64,000 nucleotides of DNA, from positions 48,585,326 through 48,649,325 of the forward strand of contig CM031604.1 of NCBI GenBank assembly GCA_018398815.1, in the 5' to 3' direction. Shown in pieces: positions 36,350 to 46,586 of this stretch. Position 1 is the first letter of the stretch, and every line of letters begins with the position of its first letter. Made by a program: the position numbers and the translations under genes. The stretch comes from Conus ventricosus. Lineage: Eukaryota > Mollusca > Gastropoda > Neogastropoda > Conidae. The notes beneath the pieces are model-generated. The model had not been told where the DNA came from and did no database searches. It worked only from the letters and a program-made list of their open reading frames with translations.

Positions 36350-37705
36350 AACCTGAGTAGGCTTGCTTTTTTTAAATGAAAAATAATTGTGTATTTATTT
36401 GGTTTATCTGTTATTTGCAATATTCAGCATTGGTGTATCAATTAAAAAAACAGAATGTACATTATGTGGATTTATCGGCTTCTTTTTCTTTTCTCAATTT
36501 GAATGATTACCGTCTTTAAAACGTTCTCCCACTTCCATGCAAATGTTTATCCTCTGTTGACATTATGGTCAATCATACACCGTATTTTGATGTTAAATAC
36601 TCATCAAGCCTAACACTGTGAGTGTAGATCTTTAGTCGCAAGGTCGGCTGTTGGACTTCTACCCATCCCACCCAAAACAATTTTTCTTATTTCGTCAAAA
36701 TGATGATTAGGTCTTAAGCCCGCTAGCGTAGATTGGTGTTAGGACTTCCATCAGTTGTACATTGCACTTTCGTTTTATTTTGGCTTAAAAACTTTTCACT
36801 TGCTCTTCAAAAAGGTTCTTCCTCTTCACACGCATAAAATACCTTTAAGCGATTTTTGCTGTGACACTAGATTAAATATCATATAGCGTTTCTGCCATGC
36901 TTTTAGGATTTGTTGAATGATTGACGCCGTTTTCGTAATATATTACTAATTGTGACTCATATTGTTGCCCAATCAGCCTTGCTAAATTAGAGTTGCCTAA
37001 ACAACATCAAAAAACTCTAGCGAGAGTCCGAAATGCTGTACTTTGCGTCGGTGTTCTGTTTGAATCTGATAACACGTTTGTGAGTCATTAAAAGTTTGTT
37101 CGTATGTCAATCTGTCTTTTAATGCCCCTTGAAGGTATGGGCATGCGCTTTTAACAACTCAAAATCTAAAGGAATGGAAAAAGCGATTTCCCAAACGGCA
37201 TAACTTACAGCTAAAGCCTTTTTGCGGCTTTTTTCACCTGCGCCGAGTTCGGAGCCTATTTCATACGTTTTAGTGCTTCATTATTTTCTATTCCTTGAAA
37301 CGCCAAGATCAGCCCTTTCATTATCCGGTTAGCCATAGATCAGAATAGGTTTTAAAAATATAGTCTGCATTGTGTAAAGAAAATACCTTCTTTCCCTCAA
37401 GTTTTATAGAAATTTTTCTTAACTATTGCCCGTCCCAAATTTTGGTCAAACTGTTCTGTTGGGTCTGTTGTTGATGCGAGTTCTACTTTTGAAAGTAAGC
37501 CGTGCAGAGCCTGGCACAATCAAATCAGTCGTCCTAGGTCTGGAAAGTTGACAGAGTAAAGAATTTGAGCCGCATCATTAGTAGAGATTTTTGGAACATA
37601 ATATTCCGTTTATTTCCTTCACACCATGGCGGTTCTTTCAGATTTTCTATGCGGGTCAAGAATCGAGCCATATACTTGTGACATTTTATAAAACAAAATA
37701 AAAAG
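36350..37705 (-). pseudogene. Polinton major capsid protein (double jelly-roll), frameshifted
   Basis: Minus strand. It begins MSQVYGSILDPHRKSERTAM (37,702). The order then follows Polinton MCPs in changing frames: LIVPGSARLTFKSR, LGRAIVKKNFYK, KALAVSYAVWEIAFSIPLDF, KAHAHTFKGH, SISDSR-like and LARLIGQQYESQLVIYYEN, then PIYASGLKT and FWWDG/GWDG. It is recognised by order and similarity to family members that I remember. It would form the hexon-like capsomer. More than eight frame changes exist. It lies upstream of the membrane protein on the same strand. Confidence 0.75.
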
Positions 37706-37905
37706 ATATTATTTAAAAACTTGCGGGCATTGGAAGCTGAGATTTATGATATTAGTGATCCTGCAGACAACTTGGATGACATGACTCCTGTGATGCAGCA
37801 TCACTCATACCAGCCTCAATGTGGCATGAAATAAACAAAAATATGTTCAATCATTTTATAGAAGTTTAAAACTAGAACCTCCTGAATTTTAGGCCCTGAT
37901 GATTT
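37706..37905. other. Divergent intergenic region between MCP and coiled-coil gene
   Basis: MCP reads left and the next gene reads right, so this 200-bp gap should hold both promoters. It includes the AT-rich sequence AACAAAATAAAAAGATAT at 37,693-37,710. Confidence 0.4.
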
Positions 37906-38965
37906 TTGACTCATAATGGTGGCCATTTGTATGTGATCAACGAAAAGGAACAGCGTGTTCCGCTTACAAATAAACAGACCCTTATAGTTTGTAGCATGGA
38001 AAAAGTTAGCAACAGACTTAAGTTTGCCGATCGAAACTCGCCTTGGCCTTGTTTAACCAAAAACCACATAGGGAAGCAGAACCACATAGGGAAAGCAGTT
38101 GCTAAACTTCAAAACATACAACAAAAAGCCCAACAGATAACCAAGCGCAAACATGGAAACTTGAGAGTTAACGTAAAGCAGCAGGCGAAATAAATCAAAG
38201 CAACTGAGCAGGAACTCACCAGTAGAAGAAACAGCATAACATCTATAGATGAACGCCGATGCCCCGCGCAAGAATTTACAGGGGCGCCCTATAAGAGAAT
38301 CTATTAGCCCTAGCCGCACTTTAAGAACCTTCAGAGGAGAATTATAAAACAAGTTAGCTAAACGGGACTCAACTAGATAAGGAGGATTAGAAAAAGAAAA
38401 AAAGAAAAACTCGCTGAGGCTGGAAGCCGTCAACTTAAGGAGTGATGTTACAAGATTAAAACCAAAAATAAATGAGCTTAAAGAAGTAAGGTCAGCGGAG
38501 AGTAGAAGCGTTGTCTACTAACGAGAACAATACGACTCAAATGAGCAGGAATAAGAGAAAAAACTTTAATTCAAAGAATTTTTTATGAAATCACAACGCT
38601 AGCAGAAAGAATAAAAACACTGTTTAGTGAGCAAGGTGTCACATTAGCGAGCATTATTTGATGAGCATTAGGATTGCAATAAGTACGTTGGTGATGGCTA
38701 TTACGGGCGGTTGGGCGGACGGGCAAAGATTTAGTGCCTCCATCGCCATAGGCCTGTTAATTACATGGGTAAAAAACAGCTTGTTCATTCTTGGAGTGTT
38801 TATTAAAAAAAATTAGCTGGTAAGCTTATAGACTCTTTGCCTGGTATATTAGGGAGTATTGTTTAAGCTGGCTGTTGTCTACTGCAAGCAAAGTAGTTGG
38901 CTTTATGGCTGAGCACTTATGGCATTAGTTCTCTTTATAGTTGGCGTCTATTTTGTAAGATAAAG
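37906..38965 (+). pseudogene. Polinton coiled-coil and membrane-anchor protein, frameshifted
   Basis: The first 95 codons are open (NGGHLYVINEKEQRVPLTNK, then AVAKLQNIQQKAQQ, coiled-coil-like). After several shifts a charged helical region continues (RRIRKRKKEKLAEAGSRQLK). Then come LAERIKTLFSEQGVTLASII, a hydrophobic glycine-rich part (ITGGWADGQ), GKLIDSLPGILGSIV and SSWLYG-type hydrophobic segments ending near 38,960. The combination AERIKTLFxEQGVT plus LPGIxGSIV is typical of a large Polinton virion-associated protein of unknown function. The identification is by motif order. Confidence 0.65.
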
Positions 38966-39590
38966 ACCAGTATCATAGGACAGTAATCCAACAACTAGCG
39001 TGTATTTTCATAATCCATGGTCATCGCTAACAAAGTCCACGTCTTAACAGTCTTTTGGCTTTTGAAACTCGGGGGATTGGATGACTTTTTCTTGGGTGTT
39101 TTTTTATTGTTTGTAATATACGGGCTCAGAAATTTATGTCGTTTTTCCAACATTCTGTTCAATGCCTGCACAAGATTTCAGTGTTGTAGTTTATTATTGT
39201 CCTTACCTGGAGTCTGAGGTCAGGAAGGCAAGCATGTATAAACCAGTGCCAACAGCCAAAGTCCTCTTTCGATCTTGCGTATTGTTAAAAAATGTGGTAC
39301 GCTTTTTTTACTCTGAAGGTAAATCAACTGTAGAATATGTCGTCCTCAAATTTGTTTGTATTGTTTTTGTGCCACCAAAGCTAGTAGAAGAATTAGTTAT
39401 GCTCGACATTTGTCTGTGCTTGCGCGGACCTAGAAAACACCAACGTAAGTACGAATGAGTCGTTTATTCGTTCCTTTTCCCCGCTTTAGTTAAGCCCTCT
39501 GTTATGTCTAAGTTATATGTTTGTCCTGCTGTTTTATGCTTCTTGCTCGTTAGACCGAGGTTGGACCTGTGCCTGAGAATAAAGATTGTG
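38966..39590 (+). other. Possible capsid-gene remnant, unassigned
   Basis: Plus-strand frames 39,017-39,217 and 39,162-39,458 include YLESEVRKASMYKPVPTAK and MLDICLCLRGPRKHQRKY. They may be the N-terminal part of a capsid-associated gene but I cannot place them in a family. Confidence 0.3.
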
Positions 39591-39599
39591 TAAGGAGGA

Positions 39600-40918
39600 T
39601 TCCTATCATACTTTATACTTCTGCGGCAGCCCCATAATAAGGGATGCTAAGACATGATTAAGATCGAATTTTGGTCTAAAGTCTGTCTTAACATTAAGAT
39701 GAATTCGTTACAGATTCTTTCAAAAGCCTTCATGTCTATTTCTGTTGCTGAAGGGATTAAAACGTTTTTTTCATTTGTTAATGGCCTCGCAGTTCAGTCA
39801 AAATACGTCTGAAGGTGTAATAAAAATGAAATTCATACACTGACCTTCACAAAGGATCAGGATGATTTATGTGATCAGATACGACAATCCAACCAGTTGA
39901 TGCCACAAACCACAGCAAGTTTAACTGGTTCTGATAAAACTGCAATCGGATGACTGACCACACTTTTGCGATGTTGTACTTTTTTTTAGGGGGGTTAAGA
40001 TATCTGATTAATGGAGTACTCACCTTTTTATGAAAGTGACAGTCTGGGTCTCAGCAACTTGTCGGAGGGTGTCGGTTGCTATATTTTTAAGATGGTAGTG
40101 CGGCCCACCCAACAGGAATATTTTGCTTTAGTTTTATATTTAAACGCGGCTCATTTTTATTTTCGTTTTAAAAAATGGTTGTTACAATAACCAACTCAAC
40201 GACAGTCCTGTGGTTTTAAAAAAATGCTAGTGATAACACGTGTGGAACCAATAATGGTTGGAGCTTCATGAAATATTTTACACTAGTCAAATGGGGTTTA
40301 ATATTACTTTAATACAAGAAGAATATAAGATTACAAATAGATAGGAGAACAAACGAAGTTCACCTGTTAAACAAGACCTGTGGATATTACGGGTTTCTGC
40401 CTCACTAAATGAAAGCATGGGAGTTACTCTAGAAATTACTCTTATTTACTTATACAATGCAAATCTAAAATCAATATTAACATTCAAACTGAAGAAGCAA
40501 AATACGGATTTTTGATAGAGAGCTAGGCTAAAAAGCTAGGCTTCACAACTAGCAATCTGCCACTCAGAGTTTTTGGTCTGCGCCAGATGAAACTACTTTT
40601 GAGGGGGAGGGAAAATCCGCTCGATCTTGCATTACATTCATTACTTCTATGTTCATTGGACCGAGCTGAGCACTGATGAAAACTTATATGATGGAAGTCC
40701 CTCAAATGGTTTTAAGAGCCCTTCCATCAGGTAAGCTGCATTATTGCGATTATGAACTTATACAATTCCCTTATTTACAGTTTTAAAAGATTAGTTTGTG
40801 GGAAGTCGGATCATTTCGTTATAAAACTATCACAGTAAAACGGGCGGGAAGTGTAAAATGTGAGAACCCTGCACATTGTTTTGGAAATAAAAAATAATAT
40901 TAAAATGTAATAATAAAT
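39600..40918 (+). pseudogene. Penton-like minor capsid protein of Polinton-1, decayed
   Basis: The recognisable part is 40,370-40,740 on the plus strand in shifting frames: GYYGFLPH (the GYY turn of Polinton minor capsids), IQTEEAKYGFLIES, KLGFTTSNLPLRVFG, and STDENLYDGSPSNGF. The last block parallels TDTNLFNGYPSTVLRALP of the minus-strand copy at 52.0-52.7 kb. In Polintons the single jelly-roll minor protein forms the penton. The N-terminal third (39.6-40.3 kb) is too decayed to confirm. Confidence 0.55.
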
Positions 40919-41774
40919 AATGTCGCAGGGGCCAGAAGAAGGGAGTTACATTAGCGCCTGTAAGGTGTATAACTTTAGAATTAAAAGACCTTGCAGACGT
41001 TGCAGACTTTGAACAGAATGGTGAAATAGGCACTTTGTATGGGTTTGAGTACACTAAAGATGGTGATTATAAACGCAAAGAGGTTGGCGACAGCAAAAAG
41101 TTTCCTAAACTAGAACAACTGCGCAATCTGGAAGCAAATAATGTTGGCCAGTATGAATATAAAATAGTTCGAAAACCTGACCTCAAATGGCACTTAGAAC
41201 CATATTTAGATGGGAAATAAAATTTGAATTCATAAGCCCATTTACATTTTTTAGCCGCCAAAAAAGTTTCAGAAAAGCATTCAACTCTGGCCCTTTACAT
41301 GTAAGTCTTATGCCAGATGACAATAGTCGGAAAGAAATTGAAATAAAGCCGTATGAGAAAAAACAGTACATCCTCCACAGAAAAGAAACGGTTTTAAAAT
41401 GATGCTTCTACAAAATTACAGTTCTTTCCACGCACAAAATTAGGAGACACGTTCACAATGATATTTGAAATTTCTGTCTTAAACGATAAGGGAGGGATGG
41501 GGTTGTGGGCGTTAGTGACGCCCTTCTAAAAGGAATTCTAATTAGCTGGCAAAACTTAGACGTTGAAAAACTTAAAGTTACCATCGTCGTTCTTCACAAC
41601 GGTGAGGATATTAAGGTCATAACAACCAGCGACAAAATTAATATTAGTCTAAATAGAAACGATCTTACAGGACTAAATTGGATTAATCTTACACATTTAG
41701 ACCTTATAGGATTTTATTATACTGAACAAGTTTTAACAGAGGGCATGATAAAAACAATAACTGGATTAGATTAA
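40919..41774 (+). pseudogene. Conserved Polinton gene preceding the ATPase, frameshifted
   Basis: Three partly overlapping plus frames read GFEYTKDGDYKRKEVGD and KFPKLEQLRNLEANNVGQYE (41,035-41,220), FRKAFNSGPLHVSLMPDDN (41,187-41,402) and DVEKLKVTIVVLHNGEDIK (41,505-41,774). The same blocks occur in order at 58,752-59,500 of Polinton-2 (IEYTDDGFTKR, EIRNLRANDFGNM, KALNEGPVSLIV, ITKNGDEI). Two widely diverged copies keeping order means a real gene. Function is not identified, and a capsid or cement role is only a guess from its place between minor capsid and ATPase. It ends 16 bp before the ATPase start. Confidence 0.6.
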
Positions 41775-41790
41775 ATTCTATTATAAAACT

Positions 41791-42402
41791 ATGGAGCAGT
41801 TAAACTTTATGACAAAAACCCCTCATTGTTCATTAATTTGTGGACAAAATGGTTGTGGAAAAACAATATTTATCCTCAACCTGTTACAAACAGTTTATCG
41901 TTATAATTTTGATCATATTGTAATTTTTTGCCCAACACTTAAATGGAACAAAGCATATCATGATAGAAGGTTTATATGGACTGATGATAACATATTTTTA
42001 GTTAATCCTAGCAATAAACTGAGTGAGTGTCTAGAACGCTTTTTTATATTGTTTGAAGGAACGCAGACACTATTTATTATAGATGACTGTTCAGCAGAAA
42101 AAGACATAGTTAAAAAGAGAAACACTTTGTCAAAACTAGCCTTTAGCGGAAGACATGCTGGAATAAGTGTGTGGATTTTATGCCAAAAATATAACTCGGT
42201 TTTAAAAGACTTTAGAGAACAGTTAAAGACTGTAATTTTATTTCACATGAAAGACAGAGACGCATTTGATGAATGTATGCGTGAAAATGATGTTATTGAA
42301 AATGACCAGGAAAAACACAGGATTAAGCAAAAACTGAAATCTAAAAAGTTTAGTAAATTAGTATTAAAAACGGATAACCCTACACAGTATGTTTGTTTGT
42401 AG
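41791..42402 (+). CDS. Polinton DNA-packaging ATPase (FtsK/HerA-A32 type), intact
   Basis: A 203-residue protein without any break, the only clearly open Polinton gene here. Walker A GQNGCGKT is at residues 18-25, Walker B LFIIDD at 94-99, then KLAFSGRHAG (115-124) and the sensor-like WILCQKY. This is the compact ATPase that pumps DNA into virions in Polintons and related viruses. It starts at 41,791 right after the preceding gene. The last ~17 codons (about FSKLVLKTDNPTQYVCL) fall inside the right inverted repeat, so their sequence is constrained by the repeat. A decayed homologue lies at 58,084-58,698. Confidence 0.9.
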   Translation: MEQLNFMTKTPHCSLICGQNGCGKTIFILNLLQTVYRYNFDHIVIFCPTLKWNKAYHDRRFIWTDDNIFLVNPSNKLSECLERFFILFEGTQTLFIIDDCSAEKDIVKKRNTLSKLAFSGRHAGISVWILCQKYNSVLKDFREQLKTVILFHMKDRDAFDECMRENDVIENDQEKHRIKQKLKSKKFSKLVLKTDNPTQYVCL

Positions 42403-42559
42403 ATAATCGTTATTTTTTGGTTATTGAAAGAGAATGTGTGATGGATTATTCATTGTTAAAGCCTTACTTGTCAGAGAACAGAGAAATGTGTGTTCTGGAG
42501 TCGCCCGGTCGAAACTGGTTGAGACCGGGGGAGCCAGAACACACATTTCTCTGTTCTCT
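42341..42559 (-). repeat. Right terminal inverted repeat of Polinton-1
   Basis: It is the reverse complement of the left repeat, without its internal 102-bp duplication. The outer 87 bases (42,473-42,559) are an interrupted palindrome with 26-bp perfect arms and a further CCCGGTC/GACCGGG pair in the loop. The inner part overlaps the ATPase stop. Confidence 0.9.
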
Positions 42560-43360
42560 CCATCCCTGTCTAAGCCCTGTCCGTTGTTTGTTCCTGATCT
42601 TCCACGGTGCTTTAATGTTTCCAGCCTGTCTGCTTCTTCAGTTTCCTGGCATGTCACAGTGTGAGGGGACCCGCTGTAGCGCCAGCCTGCTACTCCTGAT
42701 GTCTCACCGAGACAGAGGTGACTGCCTGCAATACAGACTGGACATCAAGGAGGAAGGCGACAGGGATGTCGGGCTGTGTTGCTCTGCTGATAGTGTTAGC
42801 AGCGTGGATCAAGGCTTCCGCTTCTGCTCCGTAGTTGGTGCAGTACAGGTTCATTGGTACAGCATCTGTCTGTCGCTGTCCGTTGGAGTACCGGATGTAC
42901 GCCCCCAAGCTCTCCTCTCAGGGTCGCGTCTTTGGCAGTCCTGTCCGTGGGGTCTCGAGACCTTGCTTCGTGGCGGTTTTCTTCTCCTAGCACGGCCAGT
43001 GGTAGGTGTCTCTCGCTCACATCCCATCGTCCATGGCTGGTTGCAAGGAGAAAGACTGAAGTGTCAAGGGCGAATCACATTTCGCAAACAGAATCTTTAG
43101 TTCCTAACTTGGTACTGTCCATCAAATTGTTAAAAACTGAGGTATCAAAGAAATCTGTGAACACACTCCAGCCAGTATTGTGGTGCCTGTGTTCTCTCTT
43201 CCCTGCCTTCTATGCTGTTCATTGTCAACACTGCACGATCCCCTTCAGGTGCATTGGATATAACACAGTGTGAATGAGATGCAACAGTATGCATTTGGAA
43301 AAGATTCAAATCTTGACCAGTCAGTTTCCAACGTTCTTCCCATTATGATGACAAGGCTGC
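42560..43360 (-). pseudogene. LINE RNase H region, right part of retroelement copy B
   Basis: On the minus strand NLYCTNYGAEAEALIHAA (42,908-42,690 frame) and VAFLLDVQSVLQA match the RNase H helix and FL-DA-SAL segments, and correspond to LYCINCTVKVETIIHAA of copy A. It continues the gene whose Cys tail is at 26,723-26,925, showing that Polinton-1 split one retroelement. Frameshifts near 42,800 and 42,900 break it. Confidence 0.75.
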
Positions 43361-43361
43361 T

Positions 43362-43972
43362 TCGCCATGCCTGGAAAAGGACGGGTAATGAGGATGTGGA
43401 ATCGCCACAACTGGAAAAGGGCGGGTAATGAGGATGTGGAATCGCCACAACTGGAAAAGGGCGGGTAATGAGGATGTGAAATCGCCATGCCTGGAAAAGG
43501 GCGGGTAATGAGGATGTGGAATCACCACAACTGGAAAAGGGCGGATGATGAGGATGTGGAATCACCACAACTGGAAAAGGGCGGGCAGTGAGGATGTGGA
43601 ATCACCACAACTGGAAAGGGGGCGGGTAATGAGGATGTGGAATCTCCACAACTGGAAAAGGGCGGGTGATGAGGATGTAGAATCGCCACAACTGGAAAAG
43701 GGTGGGTAATGAGGATGTAGAATCGCCACAACTGGAAAAGGGCGGGTAATGAGGATGTAGAATCGCCACAACTGGAAAAGGGCGGTAATGAGGATGTAGA
43801 ATCGCCACAACTGGAAAAGGGCGGGTAATGAGGATGTAGAATCGCCACAACTGGAAAAGGGCGGGTAATGAGGATGTAGAATCGCCACAACTGGAAAAGG
43901 GCGGGTGATGAGGATGTGGAATCGCCATGCCTGGAAAAGGGCGGGTAATGAGGATGTGGAATCGTTGAAATG
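43362..43972. repeat. 40-bp minisatellite, about fifteen copies
   Basis: The unit is CTGGAAAAGGGCGGGTAATG followed by AGGATGTGGAATCGCCACAA. Variants TGTAGAATC and GCCATGC mark subfamilies. Copy A of the surrounding retroelement has essentially one such unit near 19,223 (CTGGAAAAGGGAAGGGAATG), so the array expanded only in copy B. Confidence 0.95.
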
Positions 43973-44084
43973 GGATATGAGAGGCAGGATAAGGGATGGC
44001 GGGAAGACGAAACCACAGAACGATTCAAATCAAAATGTCGGTGTTCCAAACATAACATGCTCATGCTTTTTGCACATTTTGTCG

Positions 44085-44235
44085 CGAGAATGATCAGAGG
44101 TTTCTATACTCGATCAATGATGACTTTTTGTTACATTAAGGCTAGCAGTGTTTGAGGAGCGAGAATGATCAGAGGTTTCTATATTCGATCAATGATGACT
44201 TTTTGTTACATTAAGGCTAGCCGTTTTTGAGGAGA
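44085..44235. repeat. ~73-bp tandem duplication
   Basis: GAATGATCAGAGGTTTCTAT ... ACATTAAGGCTAGC at 44,089-44,155 is repeated at 44,163-44,228 with three differences. Confidence 0.9.
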
Positions 44236-44289
44236 TTGTAATGGCTGTCCTATAAAAAGATGTGATGTTAAATGGGAGTTGTATTCCTT

Positions 44290-44396
44290 CCCCTCCTCCC
44301 CCCCCCCCCCCCCCCCCGACCCCTCATTCTCTTCTCTGTCCTCACCTCTCCCATCGTTTGCTGACCCTGTCTCACTCCCGCACTGTCCTCCTTCCC

Positions 44397-44434
<38 letters not shown>

Positions 44435-44460
44435 AGAGAGAGGGAAGGGAGAAGGGGGAG
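44290..44460. repeat. Poly-C and (GT)n tracts
   Basis: Poly-C at 44,299-44,318, GT run at 44,399-44,432, then G/A-rich sequence. Confidence 0.9.
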
Positions 44461-44519
44461 GGCCTGGCGCAAACAAACACAAGATATAAGACATCACACC
44501 ATGTATTTCTTCCTTTGAA

Positions 44520-46290
44520 TGCAAGATATGTATCTTTGAAAACCGTTCGGTTTTGTAAACCCCCTACGTTTTGCATATAAACAACGTGGGAAAAGAATCG
44601 GGTTATCTCTGTTTTTGCCGAAGGAACTACAACTGATTTTCACATGTAGCACAGCGCACAAGTCGTGTATATATTGTGACGGGTCTCCGACGCTCCCCCT
44701 CGTTATTAAAATATGATTTTCATATTCAGGGATGCAGGGGGTTATAGACAGAAGTATTTACGCTTTCACAACCAAAATGCGCTCTCGCATAGGCACACGC
44801 ACTCTGTCACTCACATCGGGCCCGCACAAAGGTGACGGGAAACCAATAACATTTCATAGAAAATAATCAACTTTTATTCAACTTGACTCCGAGCCCCCAC
44901 CCGTCACTACACAACACAACTATCTGTATCATACAACAATGTAAACAGCATACAGACAATTTCATAAATCGCATCCCCTGTTCTTCAGTTATTCTTACTT
45001 AGCCAGGAAAGACAATATTCCACTATTCTGTTTGCACACTTATAACCTTAAGAGCAAATAAACGTCCATAACTTGCCAGCATTCCTTGGTTGATCGTCAG
45101 TTTCTCTCATCCACTGTACGACCACGAGCTGAAGCTGCCACACCGTTGTGTCCTCCCGATTGGCCAAATCCCAGTTGGGGACACTGGCAACGTAGCTTGA
45201 GTCGCACCCTCACACAGAGTCTCCCGGACTCCACCGTACTTCGCCCTCTCCAAGGAAAGGGCTCCTGTCGGCCTCTCCCACAGGTCTTCTCTGGCTGCAA
45301 ACACCCCACCGTTGTCTGGCAGCTCCCTGTCCAGGCTCAACAGGCTGACACGTCTTGCTGTCGACCGTCCCCACACGGGAGACAATTCTTCTCGTCGTCG
45401 GCTCCGAGGCTACAGCAACCTCCACTGTCATACGTCCCCACCCAGGAGACAACGAGGCGACAGCTAACCTCTGCTTCACGCTGTATTTTCTTGAGCCCTC
45501 AGCAAGACGGGCGAGTTCACTTTCCCTTAAGTGAGTCACACCTCCCTGGTTTTCCAAGCAGCTTATATTCATTCTCAAACAAGAGAGAACCCAAGTTTAA
45601 CTGGCTCAACCAATGGAATCACGGGCACACACACACATCACACGATTTGTACCAATAAATCCCCAAGTTATTTTTATTCCACCAATGGAATCACTAGTCA
45701 CCTACACATACACATACACAACAGCTGCTAGCGCCAACAAGACTCGGGTACCAAGTGGTTAATGCATAACCTCCCATTCAAACTCATGTTCGATTCCCCG
45801 AAGCTACCCATTGTACTAACAGCCTGGACTTCTCTACCAGCCAGGACTGATGCTTCGAGTAGTTACTACCTCTATAGACAACAAGGTGCAAACCACTCAA
45901 TAGGCCGAAGCCTTCCATTCATTCCCCAGAACAAGGACGACTGAATGGTCGCTGTACTCTGCCTGCAGGCTGACGGTCACCTACCCGTGACGGTCACCTG
46001 ACACGATCGCCTTCCCTTCAGGCCCACTGGAGAACCCAGTGAATAGCCAGCCAGTGGTCGGACTGGACACTCCTCTACCCAGGACCAGCAGGTCGGCAAC
46101 TCCTTGTCACTATCCCTCGGACATGCGAAACACTTCCCAGTAACTCTCCCTCTTTCAGTATGCGACTCGGGTATTCCCCTCTGGTGATGCCTGAATTCGC
46201 ACACTTGAAGAACCCAAGGACTTGCTCTCAACAACAGCAAACTACCCTTAATTTGCCTAAATGCTCGAGAACATTCGGCCGACTCATGAC
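44520..46290. other. Unassigned 1.8-kb stretch
   Basis: GC-richer than its neighbours. A 190-codon plus frame (45,086-45,658) has no motif that I recognise and ends in low complexity. TGTGACGGGT at 44,676 and GACTCATGACA at about 46,286 could be ends of a long LTR-like unit, but no second copy or coding region is in the window, so this is not called. Confidence 0.4.
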
Positions 46291-46294
46291 AAAA

Positions 46295-46430
<136 letters not shown>

Positions 46431-46449
46431 AAAATAGGTTTTTTAAAAT

Positions 46450-46494
46450 AGAATCTACAAATTTGTTTCGAGCGCGTTGCGCTGTCATCAGGAT
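46450..46494 (-). ncRNA. Hammerhead ribozyme of the minus PLE
   Basis: Reading on the minus strand: core CTGATGA (46,491-46,485), stem II AGCGC/GCGCT with AAC loop, core GAAA (46,469-46,466), stem III ACAAA/TTTGT, NUH triplet GTA, then GAT. Stem I pairs ATC with GAT, followed by an internal loop and an A5/T5 extension. Stem II is longer and the core is the canonical CTGATGA, unlike CTGACGA of the other two PLE copies. Confidence 0.75.
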
Positions 46495-46586
46495 GGTTTT
46501 TGGTTTGCCCACCGCCGATGTTATATAGCGTGTGGGCTCCCGTTGCGGTTGTTTGCACGTGGGGGTTTGGGCTGCACGTGTTTTTG

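Larger units (their letters stand above)
26926..42559. mobile_element. Polinton-1: 15.6-kb Polinton/Maverick-like DNA transposon
   Basis: Both termini are visible. The left end starts AGAGAACAGAGAATGTG at 26,926 and the right end finishes CACATTTCTCTGTTCTCT at 42,559, with inverted repeats of about 200-320 bp. A 5-bp duplication CCATC flanks it (26,921-26,925 and 42,560-42,564). Inside are remnants of integrase, protein-primed PolB, major and minor capsid proteins and packaging ATPase, the defining Polinton set. Length fits the family (15-20 kb). Polintons usually make 6-bp duplications, so 5 bp is slightly off. Most genes are frameshifted and only the ATPase is open. Confidence 0.9.

Noticed and set aside
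43245..44064. Three long minus frames rich in HPHYPPFS
   Set aside because: Translation of the 40-bp minisatellite in different frames.
45086..45658. 190-codon plus frame
   Set aside because: No recognisable domain. Competing frames of similar size exist on the other strand, typical of GC-richer noncoding DNA.
44676..46290. Solo LTR bounded by TGTGACGGGT and CATGACA
   Set aside because: No second copy, no target duplication and no internal LTR signals could be shown.
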